A DNA stretch of 64,000 bases from JAICLK01 sp963810525 (GTDB lineage Bacteria; Patescibacteriota; Saccharimonadia; Saccharimonadales; UBA4665), in assembly GCA_963810525.1 (NCBI GenBank), contig CAWENB010000002.1, forward strand, positions 1 to 64,000, in the 5' to 3' direction. Position numbers and translations under genes: made by a program. Below the pieces are notes generated by a model that worked only from the letters and a program-made list of their open reading frames with translations, did no database searches and was not told where the DNA came from. Below are positions 1-8,298 of this stretch, in pieces (position 1 is the first letter of the stretch; each line of letters starts with the position of its first letter).

Positions 1-2
1 AA

Positions 3-347
3 AGCTATAACACTACTCGGAGCGAGTTGATAGCGGCGGGCAAACTACCAGTCCCGAATAGCGAGCTCAGGGAATCCGGCGATCTTCCACACCTGCTTGT
101 CGGCTGTCGGCTTGATGAAGATACGCTTGCCGATCTAGCGAAACGACAAGAGCAACTTCTTGAGAAGTCGAGGGCGGCAACCGAAACTTTCATGCAAGGA
201 ATTGAGACCGAGAGGGATCAACGACGCGAGGAAAGTCAGAGGCGGCGTGCCGGTACGGTACTCGGTCGAATTAGTCTTTTTGCTCATAGAGCCGTTTCGG
301 ACTTGTTCACGCGTGGTGGCACCAACAGGCGCCGTCGAGTTTCGTAA
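3..347 (+). CDS. Hypothetical protein, 3' part only
   Basis: The frame is open from the window edge, so this is probably the C-terminal part of a gene that starts upstream; the first possible internal start is a TTG at 27. The visible protein (about 106 residues from that TTG) is highly charged and has an Arg/Glu-rich stretch (residues 58-75) that may be helical or coiled coil. It ends in a basic tail with RRRR. No domain is recognised. It is convergent with the ATP-grasp gene at 416-1258, and the 68 bases between them hold no clear terminator. Confidence 0.4.
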   Translation, partial: SYNTTRSELIAAGKLPVPNSELRESGDLPHLLVGCRLDEDTLADLAKRQEQLLEKSRAATETFMQGIETERDQRREESQRRRAGTVLGRISLFAHRAVSDLFTRGGTNRRRRVS

Positions 348-415
348 TTCGATTAGTTAAATACCTTCCTGATTCATCTTGTATATAAAATAACCGCTGT
401 GATTGCAAGGCACAA

Positions 416-1258
416 TCAGTCTTTAAATATTTCCGCTATTGCTTGCTCATAAAAATTTACAACTGCTATGCGGGCTTCATTTGAGCTTAATGCAAAGCGT
501 TCCAGTGAGAAGCCGTCGTTTATCTCTAGAATATACGGATTGCCGTCATGGTTCAGGACTATGTCGACCGCACCCATATTTAATCCTATGGCCTTCATAG
601 ATTGTTCTGCTAGTTTTATGATGTCATCTTCGATATCTGATAGTTCTAGACTCTTAGCGGTAGCGCCAAGGGTTAGATTATACATTTTCAAACCATTAAT
701 CATTTTAGGTTTAATTTTCTCACAAGCTAATCTGGCTTTGCCATTGAGTACGACGATGCGAATTTCTCTCGCAATGTCTACAAACGGTGATGCACTCCAA
801 GATATTTTGGGATTATCTTCGATATAATTCAGAACTGATTCCGGATTATCGAATTTTGCTATCTTCTCGCCTTTGTTACCTTTATTGGGCTTTACGACCA
901 GACTGTCGTGTATTTCGAACAGTTTTATTAGATCAGAAAATGAAACAGCCGGCTTCATTACGTTAGATAGAAGATGGTGGGGAACTGCAGCAACACCGGA
1001 AACAACCATTACTTCATACATGGTTGACTTATCGTTTGCTAACTCCGCTGCTGCTTCCAGATTAATATCAAAGCAATACCCAAATATAAAACGAGTTTTA
1101 GAGCCCTTTTGAAGTCTGACTAACCTTACGTCCGAGAAATAGGTATATGTAATGTTTGATTTACTTTCGGATAATCGCATGGCTTCGCGTAGTGTTTGAA
1201 ATTCTGTGATGGTATTGGACATTTGCTTCAATCTTTCATTATTATCTCTCTGCGCCAA
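416..1258 (-). CDS. ATP-grasp domain ligase
   Basis: The C-terminal half shows the ATP-grasp pattern: SLVVKPNKGNKG with a nucleotide-binding Lys near residue 120, then VDIAREIRIVVLNG, and finally GAVDIVLNHDGNPYILEIND, whose Glu and Asn would bind Mg-ATP. ATP-grasp enzymes of this RimK/Ddl-like type join a carboxylate to an amine through an acyl-phosphate. The substrate cannot be told. The listed start is a TTG at 1258; an in-frame ATG at 1222 is an alternative. It lies downstream of a PQ-loop-like membrane protein and a PLP decarboxylase on the same strand, separated by a hairpin at 1277-1296. Peptide-like or amino-acid-derived product synthesis is a reasonable inference from these neighbours. 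Confidence 0.72.
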   Translation of the reverse strand: MAQRDNNERLKQMSNTITEFQTLREAMRLSESKSNITYTYFSDVRLVRLQKGSKTRFIFGYCFDINLEAAAELANDKSTMYEVMVVSGVAAVPHHLLSNVMKPAVSFSDLIKLFEIHDSLVVKPNKGNKGEKIAKFDNPESVLNYIEDNPKISWSASPFVDIAREIRIVVLNGKARLACEKIKPKMINGLKMYNLTLGATAKSLELSDIEDDIIKLAEQSMKAIGLNMGAVDIVLNHDGNPYILEINDGFSLERFALSSNEARIAVVNFYEQAIAEIFKD

Positions 1259-1276
1259 TCTGATTTTATATCAAGA

Positions 1277-1296
1277 AAGACTTCCGAAGAAGTCTT
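1277..1296 (-). terminator. Hairpin between 7-TM gene and ATP-grasp gene
   Basis: Perfect 8-bp arms AAGACTTC and GAAGTCTT with a CGAA loop, followed on the minus strand by a moderately T-rich TCTTGATAT. It lies 50 bases after the stop of the gene at 1349-1951 and could end that transcript before the ATP-grasp gene. Confidence 0.5.
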
Positions 1297-1348
1297 CTTT
1301 AACGCGTATGCTTCGGTTGGGCGTAAGCTTCCGGAATTATTATGTTAG

Positions 1349-1951
1349 TTAGTTGGTTTCTGTAATGGTCTGTGTTACTTCACTTAATTTACGATACGGA
1401 CTCGCCAGAATAAGAACGGTAACAATTAAATCGAATGTCAACAGGTAAAGGGGATAGGCGATAGCAGTGGTTACCTTGAAATTTGCAATTAGCAAAGTCA
1501 AAGCACTACCTATACCAAATAACACATATGTAATATATGTCTCTTCCTGAGGCTTAAACCAGGCGTGTTTAATCGTCAGTACGCCGCCTAGAAAGTCAGT
1601 CGTTATTGAGACGAGCACCGCCAGTGAAGGAGACTTAAGAAAGACGAGCGCAACTAGACCTATCAATGTTCCCATAAAGCAGAAGTAATCCAGTCGCTCA
1701 AACGTGCGATCTCCATGCTTGGCTCCTAGCACCACAATCGCCCCGCATTCGAGTGAGCAAAATAAAGTATATATAGCTGCCGGTATCTGGTGGTTATTGA
1801 ACGCGGCAAATGCGCCAATAGCCTGTATTGCGGTCCAAGTGAACCACGATGCTAAGCGTGGCTTAGCGCTACCCCGAATAACATCAATCATATACGGTAT
1901 GGTAGCCGCAATAGTGAAGATACTACTCAGGATAATAAACGCCGCTCTCAT
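1349..1951 (-). CDS. PQ-loop-like 7-TM membrane protein (paralog 1)
   Basis: 200 residues with about seven hydrophobic segments in two similar halves. The first half has IPYMIDVIRGSAKPRLASWFTW, recalling the Pro-[Gln/Tyr] plus W-x-x-W pattern of PQ-loop/SWEET-type helices; the second has a matching segment around KHAWFKPQEETY. Close paralogs lie at 3466-4074 and 5907-6914 (shared features: KPRLxSW, HQ[IV]PAAI, HAWxKPxEET). PQ-loop proteins move small solutes such as sugars or amino acids; assignment to that fold is inferred from the pattern only. The gene precedes the ATP-grasp gene and follows the decarboxylase gene on the same strand, so a role in moving a substrate or product of those enzymes is possible. 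Confidence 0.6.
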   Translation of the reverse strand: MRAAFIILSSIFTIAATIPYMIDVIRGSAKPRLASWFTWTAIQAIGAFAAFNNHQIPAAIYTLFCSLECGAIVVLGAKHGDRTFERLDYFCFMGTLIGLVALVFLKSPSLAVLVSITTDFLGGVLTIKHAWFKPQEETYITYVLFGIGSALTLLIANFKVTTAIAYPLYLLTFDLIVTVLILASPYRKLSEVTQTITETN

Positions 1952-2112
1952 GAATCTTCGGTGGTCATTTTAAAGTTTAACATGCTCTATGAAGCTTATA
2001 GTCTGATAAATTATCGAGCAAGAATTTTCGCATGATTTTGTATTCCATGTAAATAATTTTTGGTCAAGTGACTGCAATAGTCATCGCTTAAAATCATCCC
2101 TCGAGATTAGCC

Positions 2113-3237
2113 TTAGTGGAAATATGCTGGAACTGGCGGGAAGCCGTTAAAACGACTTGCCATTGCTAATGTATAAGCACCGGCATTTTCAAAAATGAGT
2201 TTATCTCCAACCTTTAAGGACGATGGAAGACGCGTTTCGTCGGCGATGATATCTAAGCTGTCACCTGTTGGGCCGGTAATAGTGTAGAGCGTAGTGGGTT
2301 CGTCTTTCTGGGGTGGAGTGAAGGGGTGGGCAGTATAACGGGTTGCGCCTTGATGCACCATAGCCTCAAATAACGCATTATATATGCCGGCGTCTAGACA
2401 AAGCCAAGAACGATGATGGCGATCACTCTTAGCAACGATGGAACTCACTAAGACCGTAGAGCTAGCCACTAAACCTCTTCCGGGTTCCAAGAGAAGCTTC
2501 ATCTTATAGGGCAGTGCAGAGAGCGCCCGATGAACGTCTTTGCTAATATCATCAAGTTGCGGCGCTAATGGGTGGTTGTCATAACGTACCGGAATTCCAC
2601 CGCCCAGATTTAGAATCTCCAAGGTTATTCCATCTGTGGCCAAGTCTTCAATTATCGGTTGCACTGTCTTGATGCCATTTCCCCATTTGTTGGCATGTGC
2701 TGCTTGAGAACCTACATAAAAACTTATACCGTACAGTTTAAGCCCCTTTTTGAGCGCATGGATCAGAATATCTTTAACATCTTTAGGGTGGGCACCAAAA
2801 CGATAGGACATCTTAAATACACTATCCGTGTCATCCACGATGCTTCGAACGTACACCCGAGCACCGGGCGCACAGGCAGCAACTTTATCGACTTCTTCCT
2901 TAGAATCAGCTGCAAATCGGTCAACCCCCGATGCAAAAGCTTGTTTGATATGATCGGACGGCTTAATCGATGTTCCGTAGATGATGTTATTCGGGTTAAC
3001 TCCAAGGTCGAGCAGATGTTTTATCTCGTGTGCCGACGCAGCCTCAAAACTTGAGCCAAGGCTTTTAAGGTGTGTCAAAATAGCTGGTTCTGAGTTGGCC
3101 TTAAGCGCGTAACAGATTTCTGCGTCGTTGCCAAATAAGCGTTTGAAAGACAAATAACTTTGTTCAAGTAAATCCTTTCGTGTAAAGAAAAATGGCGTAC
3201 CATAATTCAACTTCCGAGCGGAGGCTAAAATACTCAT
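2113..3237 (-). CDS. Ornithine/diaminopimelate decarboxylase-like PLP enzyme (fold type III)
   Basis: 374 residues, typical length for eukaryotic-type ornithine decarboxylases. Lys46 in CYALKANS is the PLP lysine; YVGSQ, the glycine loop LNLGGGIPV, and EPGRGLVA for PLP phosphate binding follow in order; ENAGAYT and FNGF near the end are typical. In the GPTCDS motif of ODC the catalytic Cys is replaced by Gly325 (codon GGT, one base from TGT). That cysteine comes from the partner subunit in the dimer and protonates the intermediate, so activity or reaction type may be altered. Expected reaction: decarboxylation of a basic amino acid (ornithine, lysine or diaminopimelate). It stands between two PQ-loop-like paralogs, divergent from the one at 3466. 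Confidence 0.85.
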   Translation of the reverse strand: MSILASARKLNYGTPFFFTRKDLLEQSYLSFKRLFGNDAEICYALKANSEPAILTHLKSLGSSFEAASAHEIKHLLDLGVNPNNIIYGTSIKPSDHIKQAFASGVDRFAADSKEEVDKVAACAPGARVYVRSIVDDTDSVFKMSYRFGAHPKDVKDILIHALKKGLKLYGISFYVGSQAAHANKWGNGIKTVQPIIEDLATDGITLEILNLGGGIPVRYDNHPLAPQLDDISKDVHRALSALPYKMKLLLEPGRGLVASSTVLVSSIVAKSDRHHRSWLCLDAGIYNALFEAMVHQGATRYTAHPFTPPQKDEPTTLYTITGPTGDSLDIIADETRLPSSLKVGDKLIFENAGAYTLAMASRFNGFPPVPAYFH

Positions 3238-3430
3238 AGTAGATAATAAAGAACCTTATTGAAATATTGTATTTAACTTAACTTTAGAAATATGTTCCAA
3301 ATTTAAGTCGTGGAAAGAGATGAATAGGGCACTAGCTTAACATAATAAACCCTCGATATTGAAAAAACTTATGCATAAACGTATGTAACGCGCTGTATAA
3401 ATATAGCATAGTAGTTGATATTTTAATGTG

Positions 3431-3459
3431 TTGTAGCGGCATTTACTCGCTGCTACAAT
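3431..3459 (+). promoter_or_regulatory. Promoter with overlapping dyad operator for the 3466 gene
   Basis: TTGTAG (3431-3436), 17-base spacer, TACAAT (3454-3459), and the ATG six bases further, so the mRNA would start at the start codon. A dyad with 10-base arms TTGTAGCGGC and GCTGCTACAA (one mismatch, 8-base centre) covers 3431-3458, exactly spanning -35 to -10. This suggests a repressor operator. Confidence 0.6.
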
Positions 3460-3465
3460 AGCATT

Positions 3466-4074
3466 ATGAAAATTGCCTTAATAATTATAAGTAGCATTCT
3501 GACGATTGCTAGCACGCTCCCTTATATTATCGAGATAATGCGCGGTAAGGCGAAGCCCCGACTCATGTCATGGGTAACATGGTCACTTTTGACCGGTGTC
3601 GCTTGTGTGGCTTCCTTCGCAGCCCACCAAGTCCCTGCGGCAATATTAATGCTCTGCGCGACCATTGAAACCATGATTGTCGTGGTGCTCGGATTGAAAT
3701 ACAGTGAACTCGACTACAATAAAAATGATGCCGTATGTCAGTTATGTGCTCTGATTGGTCTCGTATTAGGCCTGGTATTTCACTCTCCAACCATTGCGGT
3801 CGCTATATGCGTTCTAGTTGATGCGTTTGGCGCTACCCCGAGTGCCTATAAACATGCCTGGCTTAAACCGCATGAAGAAACCTGGAGCACTTACTTAATA
3901 TCTGGTCTTGGGGGATTAGCGACGGTGTTGGCTGCTGGGACATGGAAGATTACCGGCGTTGCGTATCCTTTCTATATTGCGCTAGCCAACTTCATTCTGG
4001 TAACCCTCATATTGACGAGCCCTCACCGCAAAAAGCCAATGGTGAAAGAGTCGATTGCCATAGCGGAGACGTAG
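3466..4074 (+). CDS. PQ-loop-like 7-TM membrane protein (paralog 2)
   Basis: 202 residues, the same build as the 1349-1951 protein: about seven hydrophobic segments, LPYIIEIMRGKAKPRLMSWVTW in the first half, HQVPAAI, and KHAWLKPHEETWSTY in the second half. It is transcribed away from the ODC-like gene, from a promoter that looks leaderless and carries a dyad operator. Solute transport is inferred from the PQ-loop-like pattern; no substrate can be read from the sequence. The start ATG is fixed by the promoter position and by alignment with its paralogs. Confidence 0.62.
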   Translation: MKIALIIISSILTIASTLPYIIEIMRGKAKPRLMSWVTWSLLTGVACVASFAAHQVPAAILMLCATIETMIVVVLGLKYSELDYNKNDAVCQLCALIGLVLGLVFHSPTIAVAICVLVDAFGATPSAYKHAWLKPHEETWSTYLISGLGGLATVLAAGTWKITGVAYPFYIALANFILVTLILTSPHRKKPMVKESIAIAET

Positions 4075-4187
4075 TTTCTCCATTAATCAGTATTTGAACG
4101 CCTGGACCCTAGACACTATGCCTTTGGTTTTCGCACTTTTGTTCTATTCCGCCTTAGACATATAATTCTGAAATGGAGTATTAAAAA

Positions 4188-4355
4188 ATGGGTAATAACG
4201 CAATAACTGTAATTTATATCCTAGCTATGGTGGCTACCGTGGTTACTGTGGATATACTGTTCTTCAGCCATCATTTCTGGGAACGTCTAATAGTTAATGT
4301 AGGAATTGTACTTGTATATGTGGCTTGCTATTTAGCATTCCTTAAGAATCGTTGA
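4188..4355 (+). CDS. Small two-helix membrane protein, 55 residues
   Basis: An ATG preceded by GGAG at a usable distance opens a 55-codon frame ending in TGA at 4353. The product has two hydrophobic segments, about residues 5-24 and 34-51, separated by the short polar FSHHFWERL and closed by the positive tail LKNR. No family is recognised. It follows the PQ-loop-like gene at 3466-4074 in the same direction after 113 bases. Confidence 0.5.
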   Translation: MGNNAITVIYILAMVATVVTVDILFFSHHFWERLIVNVGIVLVYVACYLAFLKNR

Positions 4356-4381
4356 CATTTGATGAACGACATAAAAATGTA

Positions 4382-4759
4382 ATGACTAAAACATTGGGTT
4401 TACGGTACTGGTGGAAATGGCGATGCAGGGTAAGCGGTTGGAGCGTATTATGGGACTGACCGATGTACGGTATGAACTTGTTATGCTTCAGGAGCCAGAT
4501 GGGCAATTGAATTTGGAACTTGTGAAATTTCATCAAACAGTAGATTAAGATGCTATTCGGCCTGCCGAGGCAAATGCTTTTGGGCCTAAGATATATCGCA
4601 TTTCAAGTCGATGACGTCTAAAGCATCGTAGATACTTTGAAACACAAAGGAAGTGAAGTGGTCGACGAAATACAAACCTGCGAAGATTCATATAAACTGT
4701 GTTATATTCGTGAACCAAAGGGGATTTTTATTGAACTAACGGAGCCGCTAGAAATCTAG
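4382..4759 (+). pseudogene. Broken VOC (glyoxalase/bleomycin-resistance fold) gene
   Basis: Read across frames, the sequence gives LERIMGLTDVRYELVML, then EPDGQLNLELVKFH, then RHIAFQVDDV, then an ending CYIREPKGIFIELTEPLEI with a TAG at 4757. These are the ordered landmarks of a VOC-family metalloenzyme of about 125 residues. The frame is broken by a stop after KFHQTVD (about 4544), a frame change near 4580, an in-frame TAA inside the QVDDV segment (about 4620) and probably another frame change near the 5' end. Several independent lesions make true decay more likely than one sequencing error. Confidence 0.65.
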
Positions 4760-4847
4760 TAAAAGTTTTCAAAGTATCACTAGGTTAATAATTAAAAGGC
4801 GTAGTAGAAATTTGTTATATCATACATATCGTGATATAAAATATGAA

Positions 4848-5655
4848 ATGATAACAGAGAGGGTGAAGTTTGAATCACAGGATGTTGTTCTGGGTGGTCG
4901 ACTAACTATACCCGAAAGCGGCCTAGCTGTAGCCGGGATTGTATGCGTTACTGGTGGAGGCTTTGATCATTGCGATTCGTCCTATTTAGAATGGCAAGAC
5001 TATATGTCTCAAGAAGGACTTGCTACTTTAGCGTTTAATGCACGAGGAATTGGCGATAGTGACGGTTCTTGGCGCACCGATAGTCAAGGTTATGATGCTG
5101 CGACGTCACCGGCTAATTCACAGGCTACCCGTACCGGGGACTTAGTAAACGCCTACAGGTTTTTAGGCAGAGCAATCGAGTTTCCGGGTCAAAGTAAACT
5201 TGGAGTCATTGGCGGCAGTATGGGCGGGGATATAGCCGTTCACGCGCTAGATTATATTGAGCCAGGCGCTCTGGTGCTTCGAGCACCAGCTGCTTATCCG
5301 GAAGATATATACAATGAGCTATGGACCTGCGTGGGGCGCTAAGATCAAAGAACTAGGTGGTGATAATGCGGCTCTTAATAGTTCAAATTTTGCAAGAATT
5401 GAACGGTCTCACGTACCGATGATGTTAATTTATAGCGGTGGAGAATCGATCGTTCCTGTAAAAGTCCAGGAACGTTACAGATTAGCCGTAGCTAGTATAG
5501 GTGGTGTAGTTTTAAGTGTCGGAGACGAAACTACGCCTCATACATATATAAACGATGGGAGAAGGCCCGAAAAGGATGCTGTTTCCAGTGCAAAAGCCAG
5601 ACAACAAACATTTGAAGAAGCAACCAGATTTTTAAAAGAAAACCTAGTTGCATAA
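4848..5655 (+). pseudogene. Alpha/beta hydrolase gene split by one frameshift
   Basis: The first frame (to the TAA at 5340-5342) carries an oxyanion-type VTGGGFDH, the strand FNARGIGDSDG and the nucleophile elbow GVIGGSMGG with its Ser. The second frame, entered around 5315-5330, continues with ELGGDNAALNSSNFARI, then YSGGESIVPVKVQERY (acid loop) and ETTPHTYINDG with the likely catalytic His. Joined, they give one hydrolase of about 270 residues (YNELW-GPAWGAKIKEL at the joint). It is probably a peptidase S9/dienelactone-hydrolase-like enzyme with unknown substrate. One base would restore it, so an assembly error is a real alternative. An upstream in-frame TTG at 4812 also exists; the ATG at 4848 is preferred. 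Confidence 0.7.
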
Positions 5656-5807
5656 ATGCTTATCATGGCTGAGGATGAAGAATTGCGAGCTGTGCAAGCC
5701 TAAGCTCAGCCAAGGTACCCTATTAACAATTTTGAGGAATACCCTCTTAAAGTGCTACTTTGTCCGAGTTCTGAGGCGGCCCTAGTAGGCATCAGGAGTA
5801 TGCCGAG

Positions 5808-5826
5808 TGCTACGGTTGCCGTAGCA
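5808..5826. promoter_or_regulatory. Perfect dyad upstream of the third 7-TM gene
   Basis: Arms TGCTACGG and CCGTAGCA separated by TTG, about 80 bases before the start at 5907. It shares the GCTAC/GTAGC core with the dyad at 3431-3458 in front of the paralogous gene, which would fit one common regulator. A -10-like CATAAT follows near 5857. Confidence 0.4.
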
Positions 5827-5906
5827 AAGTGGGCGCGTACGGCGTGCTACTGTGCCATAATATCGGTAATGCTTCGCCACTTTAATGAGCCGGATATTCA
5901 CACGCA

Positions 5907-6914
5907 ATGAGGACTGTCGCAATCATTGCAAGCAACGCTTTAGCCCTGCTTGCGACATTGCCGTACATTATCGGCATTGTCAAAGGTCGGCAAAAACCCC
6001 GGGTCGCAACATGGCTGGTCTGGGCGGTGTTAGCTGGTATAGGCAGTGCTGCCGCATTCTCGAGCCACCAGATCCCTGCCGCAATTTTTACCCTGACAAC
6101 TGCCTTTGAATACGGCATCGTGGTCTTGCTTGGCATTAGGTATGGTGATCGCGCATTCGGAAAGTTAGATATCGGATGCCTGCTGGTTGCTATGCTTGGG
6201 CTGGCCGTTCTTATTGTGGTGAAGTCCCCCATAGCTGCATTAGTGGTGGTTATCGTGACTGACGCTATTGGAACAATCCCGACAATAGTGCACAGTTGGC
6301 GGCAGCCTGAGGAGGAATCGTGGGTGTCATTTGCTCTCTATGTGCTTGCGGAAATCACGACGTTAACAGTCGCCGACTTCAGGCACTTCACGGCTTTCGC
6401 CTATCCGGCTTTTTACCTTATAGAGGATGTTATATTAATGAGCATCATGCTTTTCAGTCCGAACAAACAAAGATCGCCTAGTCCCGCTTCGCAACAGGAT
6501 GGAAGCGTGCATGCAGTTCAGGAAGCTACGGGAATAAAATTGCCCGAAGGAAGTCAGGCTGGTAGTGTTACGAAGCCGGTAGTTGCAACGTCGCCAGTCT
6601 TTGGGGCGCCGCAGTGGGGATCTGAAGGATTAAATGAAATACTTATACCGGTGGCTGGTCATACCCTGGGTATTGCTCGTGGCGAGTGTTTCGTCGGTCA
6701 GTCTGACCCGGGTGTCGGCAGGGGAACGCCTATTAATTTTATGAATGGTAATTTAGTCGTTCCGATTAATCCAAATTTATCCACGGGCTCATACCGAGTA
6801 CAAATACGTGTTATGGACACGGCCGGGAATTGGAGCCAGCTGCTTCCGATACAGTGGACCGTGGGCGCTGATAAACGAGTGGAGCCCAGCAGCTTGCCGT
6901 TGCCATCGGCCTAA
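5907..6914 (+). CDS. PQ-loop-like 7-TM protein with C-terminal soluble extension (paralog 3)
   Basis: Residues 1-190 match the two shorter paralogs (LPYIIGIVKGRQKPRVATWLVW, HQIPAAI, HSWRQPEEESW). After the last helix there is a Pro/Ser/Gln-rich linker (about 190-230) and then about 100 residues not seen in the other copies. These contain LIPVAGHTLGIARGECFVG, NLSTGSYRVQIRVMDTAGNWSQLLPIQWTV, which looks like a beta-sandwich of immunoglobulin/bacterial-surface type. The extension probably lies on one face of the membrane as a binding domain. Start ATG at 5907 agrees with the paralogs. The gene ends at the hairpin 6929-6958 and converges on avtA. Confidence 0.6.
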   Translation: MRTVAIIASNALALLATLPYIIGIVKGRQKPRVATWLVWAVLAGIGSAAAFSSHQIPAAIFTLTTAFEYGIVVLLGIRYGDRAFGKLDIGCLLVAMLGLAVLIVVKSPIAALVVVIVTDAIGTIPTIVHSWRQPEEESWVSFALYVLAEITTLTVADFRHFTAFAYPAFYLIEDVILMSIMLFSPNKQRSPSPASQQDGSVHAVQEATGIKLPEGSQAGSVTKPVVATSPVFGAPQWGSEGLNEILIPVAGHTLGIARGECFVGQSDPGVGRGTPINFMNGNLVVPINPNLSTGSYRVQIRVMDTAGNWSQLLPIQWTVGADKRVEPSSLPLPSA

Positions 6915-6928
6915 AGCGTCCTTAAGTG

Positions 6929-6958
6929 TTAGTTGTTGATGAGGTGACCAACAACTAA
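6929..6958. terminator. Convergent hairpin between 7-TM gene and avtA
   Basis: Perfect 10-bp arms TTAGTTGTTG and CAACAACTAA with a 10-base loop; the right arm overlaps the avtA stop codon region. No long T-run, so it may work as a bidirectional pause or terminator for the two converging genes. Confidence 0.5.
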
Positions 6959-8220
6959 CTATATGCCCAGGTTACGGCATCAGCTAGAACCGGTATGCCG
7001 CGTTCAAGCTCCAGGTCTGGCCTGGCGAAATTCAGCCGTATGCATTCATGCGTGTGGCGCCAATCCTTACTAATAGCTCCCGGGAAGAAATAGTCGCCGG
7101 CCCCGACCAGTACATCTTTTTGCTTGAGGTATTCGTAGACCTCTCGACTTGTCTTTTTGGCACTTTCAAGCCAGAGCCACATGAAAAAGGAGCCTTGATA
7201 TTCATGTAACCGCCACGGGAGGCCTGGAGGGAAATACGTATTAATCAGGTCTAGTGCCCTACGGCTTCGTTCTAGGTAGTGGGGCCTGATATAGTGTTCA
7301 CATATCCGAATGATCTCATCGTGTTCCAGCAGGGGTTTCATGAGGTACTCACCTATACTCGGGCTGGCAAGATTAACGACGGCGTTCATTCTGGAAAGGG
7401 CTTGCATGAGCGGGGCAGGGCCGATAAATATCCCGATGCGCATCGAGGGCAGCCCTATTTTAGATAATGTAAGCGAATGAATTGTGTGATCGTTCCATAG
7501 GAAATGCACTTGCGGTACCATAATGTCCGGGAAGGGGATTCCGTACGCGTTATCGATTATGAGCGGGATATCATGTTCGGCGGCCAGATGACCAAGGTGG
7601 TGCAATTCTTCATCGGTTACGACATTGCCTGTCGGATTTGTCGGCCTCGATAAGCACATCGCAGCTATGTCATCCGCCAGGTACAAGTTGTCCAGGTCGA
7701 CGACGTATTCAAATTTATGTTCTCCGATTAACTTGATCTTCGGCCGTTTACCTATGAACTCACCCGTTTCCAGTGATTGGTCCAGGTAGCCGACATACTC
7801 GGGAACCATTGGAAACAAAACCTTCTGGCGGGAGTGCCCGTGCTTACTCGCCAGCATGTTGAACAGCATGAAATAGCCCGACTGGCTGCCCGGCGTGATC
7901 GCTATATTATCATTGGAAATCCCTAGGTGGTAGTGACGGTTCATGAAATCCCGCAAGGTGCTTATAAAGGCAATGTTTCCCTGGGGCCCGTCGTAATTGC
8001 CAAGCATGGCGTCGGCGATTTCCGGCTTGGCAACTTGACCAGCCAGTGTGTTGCGTAAGATTTCGGCCACCGCAGGTATATAGGCGGGGTTGCCGGATCC
8101 GAACATGGCAAGCGGTTGTTTGATGGCCAGGGCTTTGCCTAGATCATCCTGTATCTGGTTAATGCCGGTTGTACCGCTCATCTTGGTGCCAAAGTCAGAT
8201 AATTCCATACGTATAAACAA
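6955..8220 (-). CDS. avtA: Valine--pyruvate aminotransferase (AvtA family)
   Basis: 421 residues, the length of E. coli AvtA, and similar throughout: GNPAYIPAV, LGNYDGPQG, ITPGSQSGYFMLFN, VLFPMVPEYVGY, LSRPTNPTGNV, IIDNAYGIPFP, SLTLSKIGLPSMR with the PLP lysine at 254, and GAGDYFFPG. This fold-type I PLP enzyme moves the amino group between valine or alanine and keto acids. The listed start is TTG; an in-frame ATG at 8208 (four codons in) is likelier. It is divergent from the y4yA/cysteine-synthase pair and shares their 78-base promoter region, so a role in supplying an amino acid or keto acid to that pathway is a sensible inference. Confidence 0.9.
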   Translation of the reverse strand: MFIRMELSDFGTKMSGTTGINQIQDDLGKALAIKQPLAMFGSGNPAYIPAVAEILRNTLAGQVAKPEIADAMLGNYDGPQGNIAFISTLRDFMNRHYHLGISNDNIAITPGSQSGYFMLFNMLASKHGHSRQKVLFPMVPEYVGYLDQSLETGEFIGKRPKIKLIGEHKFEYVVDLDNLYLADDIAAMCLSRPTNPTGNVVTDEELHHLGHLAAEHDIPLIIDNAYGIPFPDIMVPQVHFLWNDHTIHSLTLSKIGLPSMRIGIFIGPAPLMQALSRMNAVVNLASPSIGEYLMKPLLEHDEIIRICEHYIRPHYLERSRRALDLINTYFPPGLPWRLHEYQGSFFMWLWLESAKKTSREVYEYLKQKDVLVGAGDYFFPGAISKDWRHTHECIRLNFARPDLELERGIPVLADAVTWAYS

Positions 8221-8298
8221 TAGCAGTTTACTCTGAGCCTGGCGAACACTATGGTAAAATACGACTAAGCAATAACATTATCCCTGGAGCCGAAGGGT

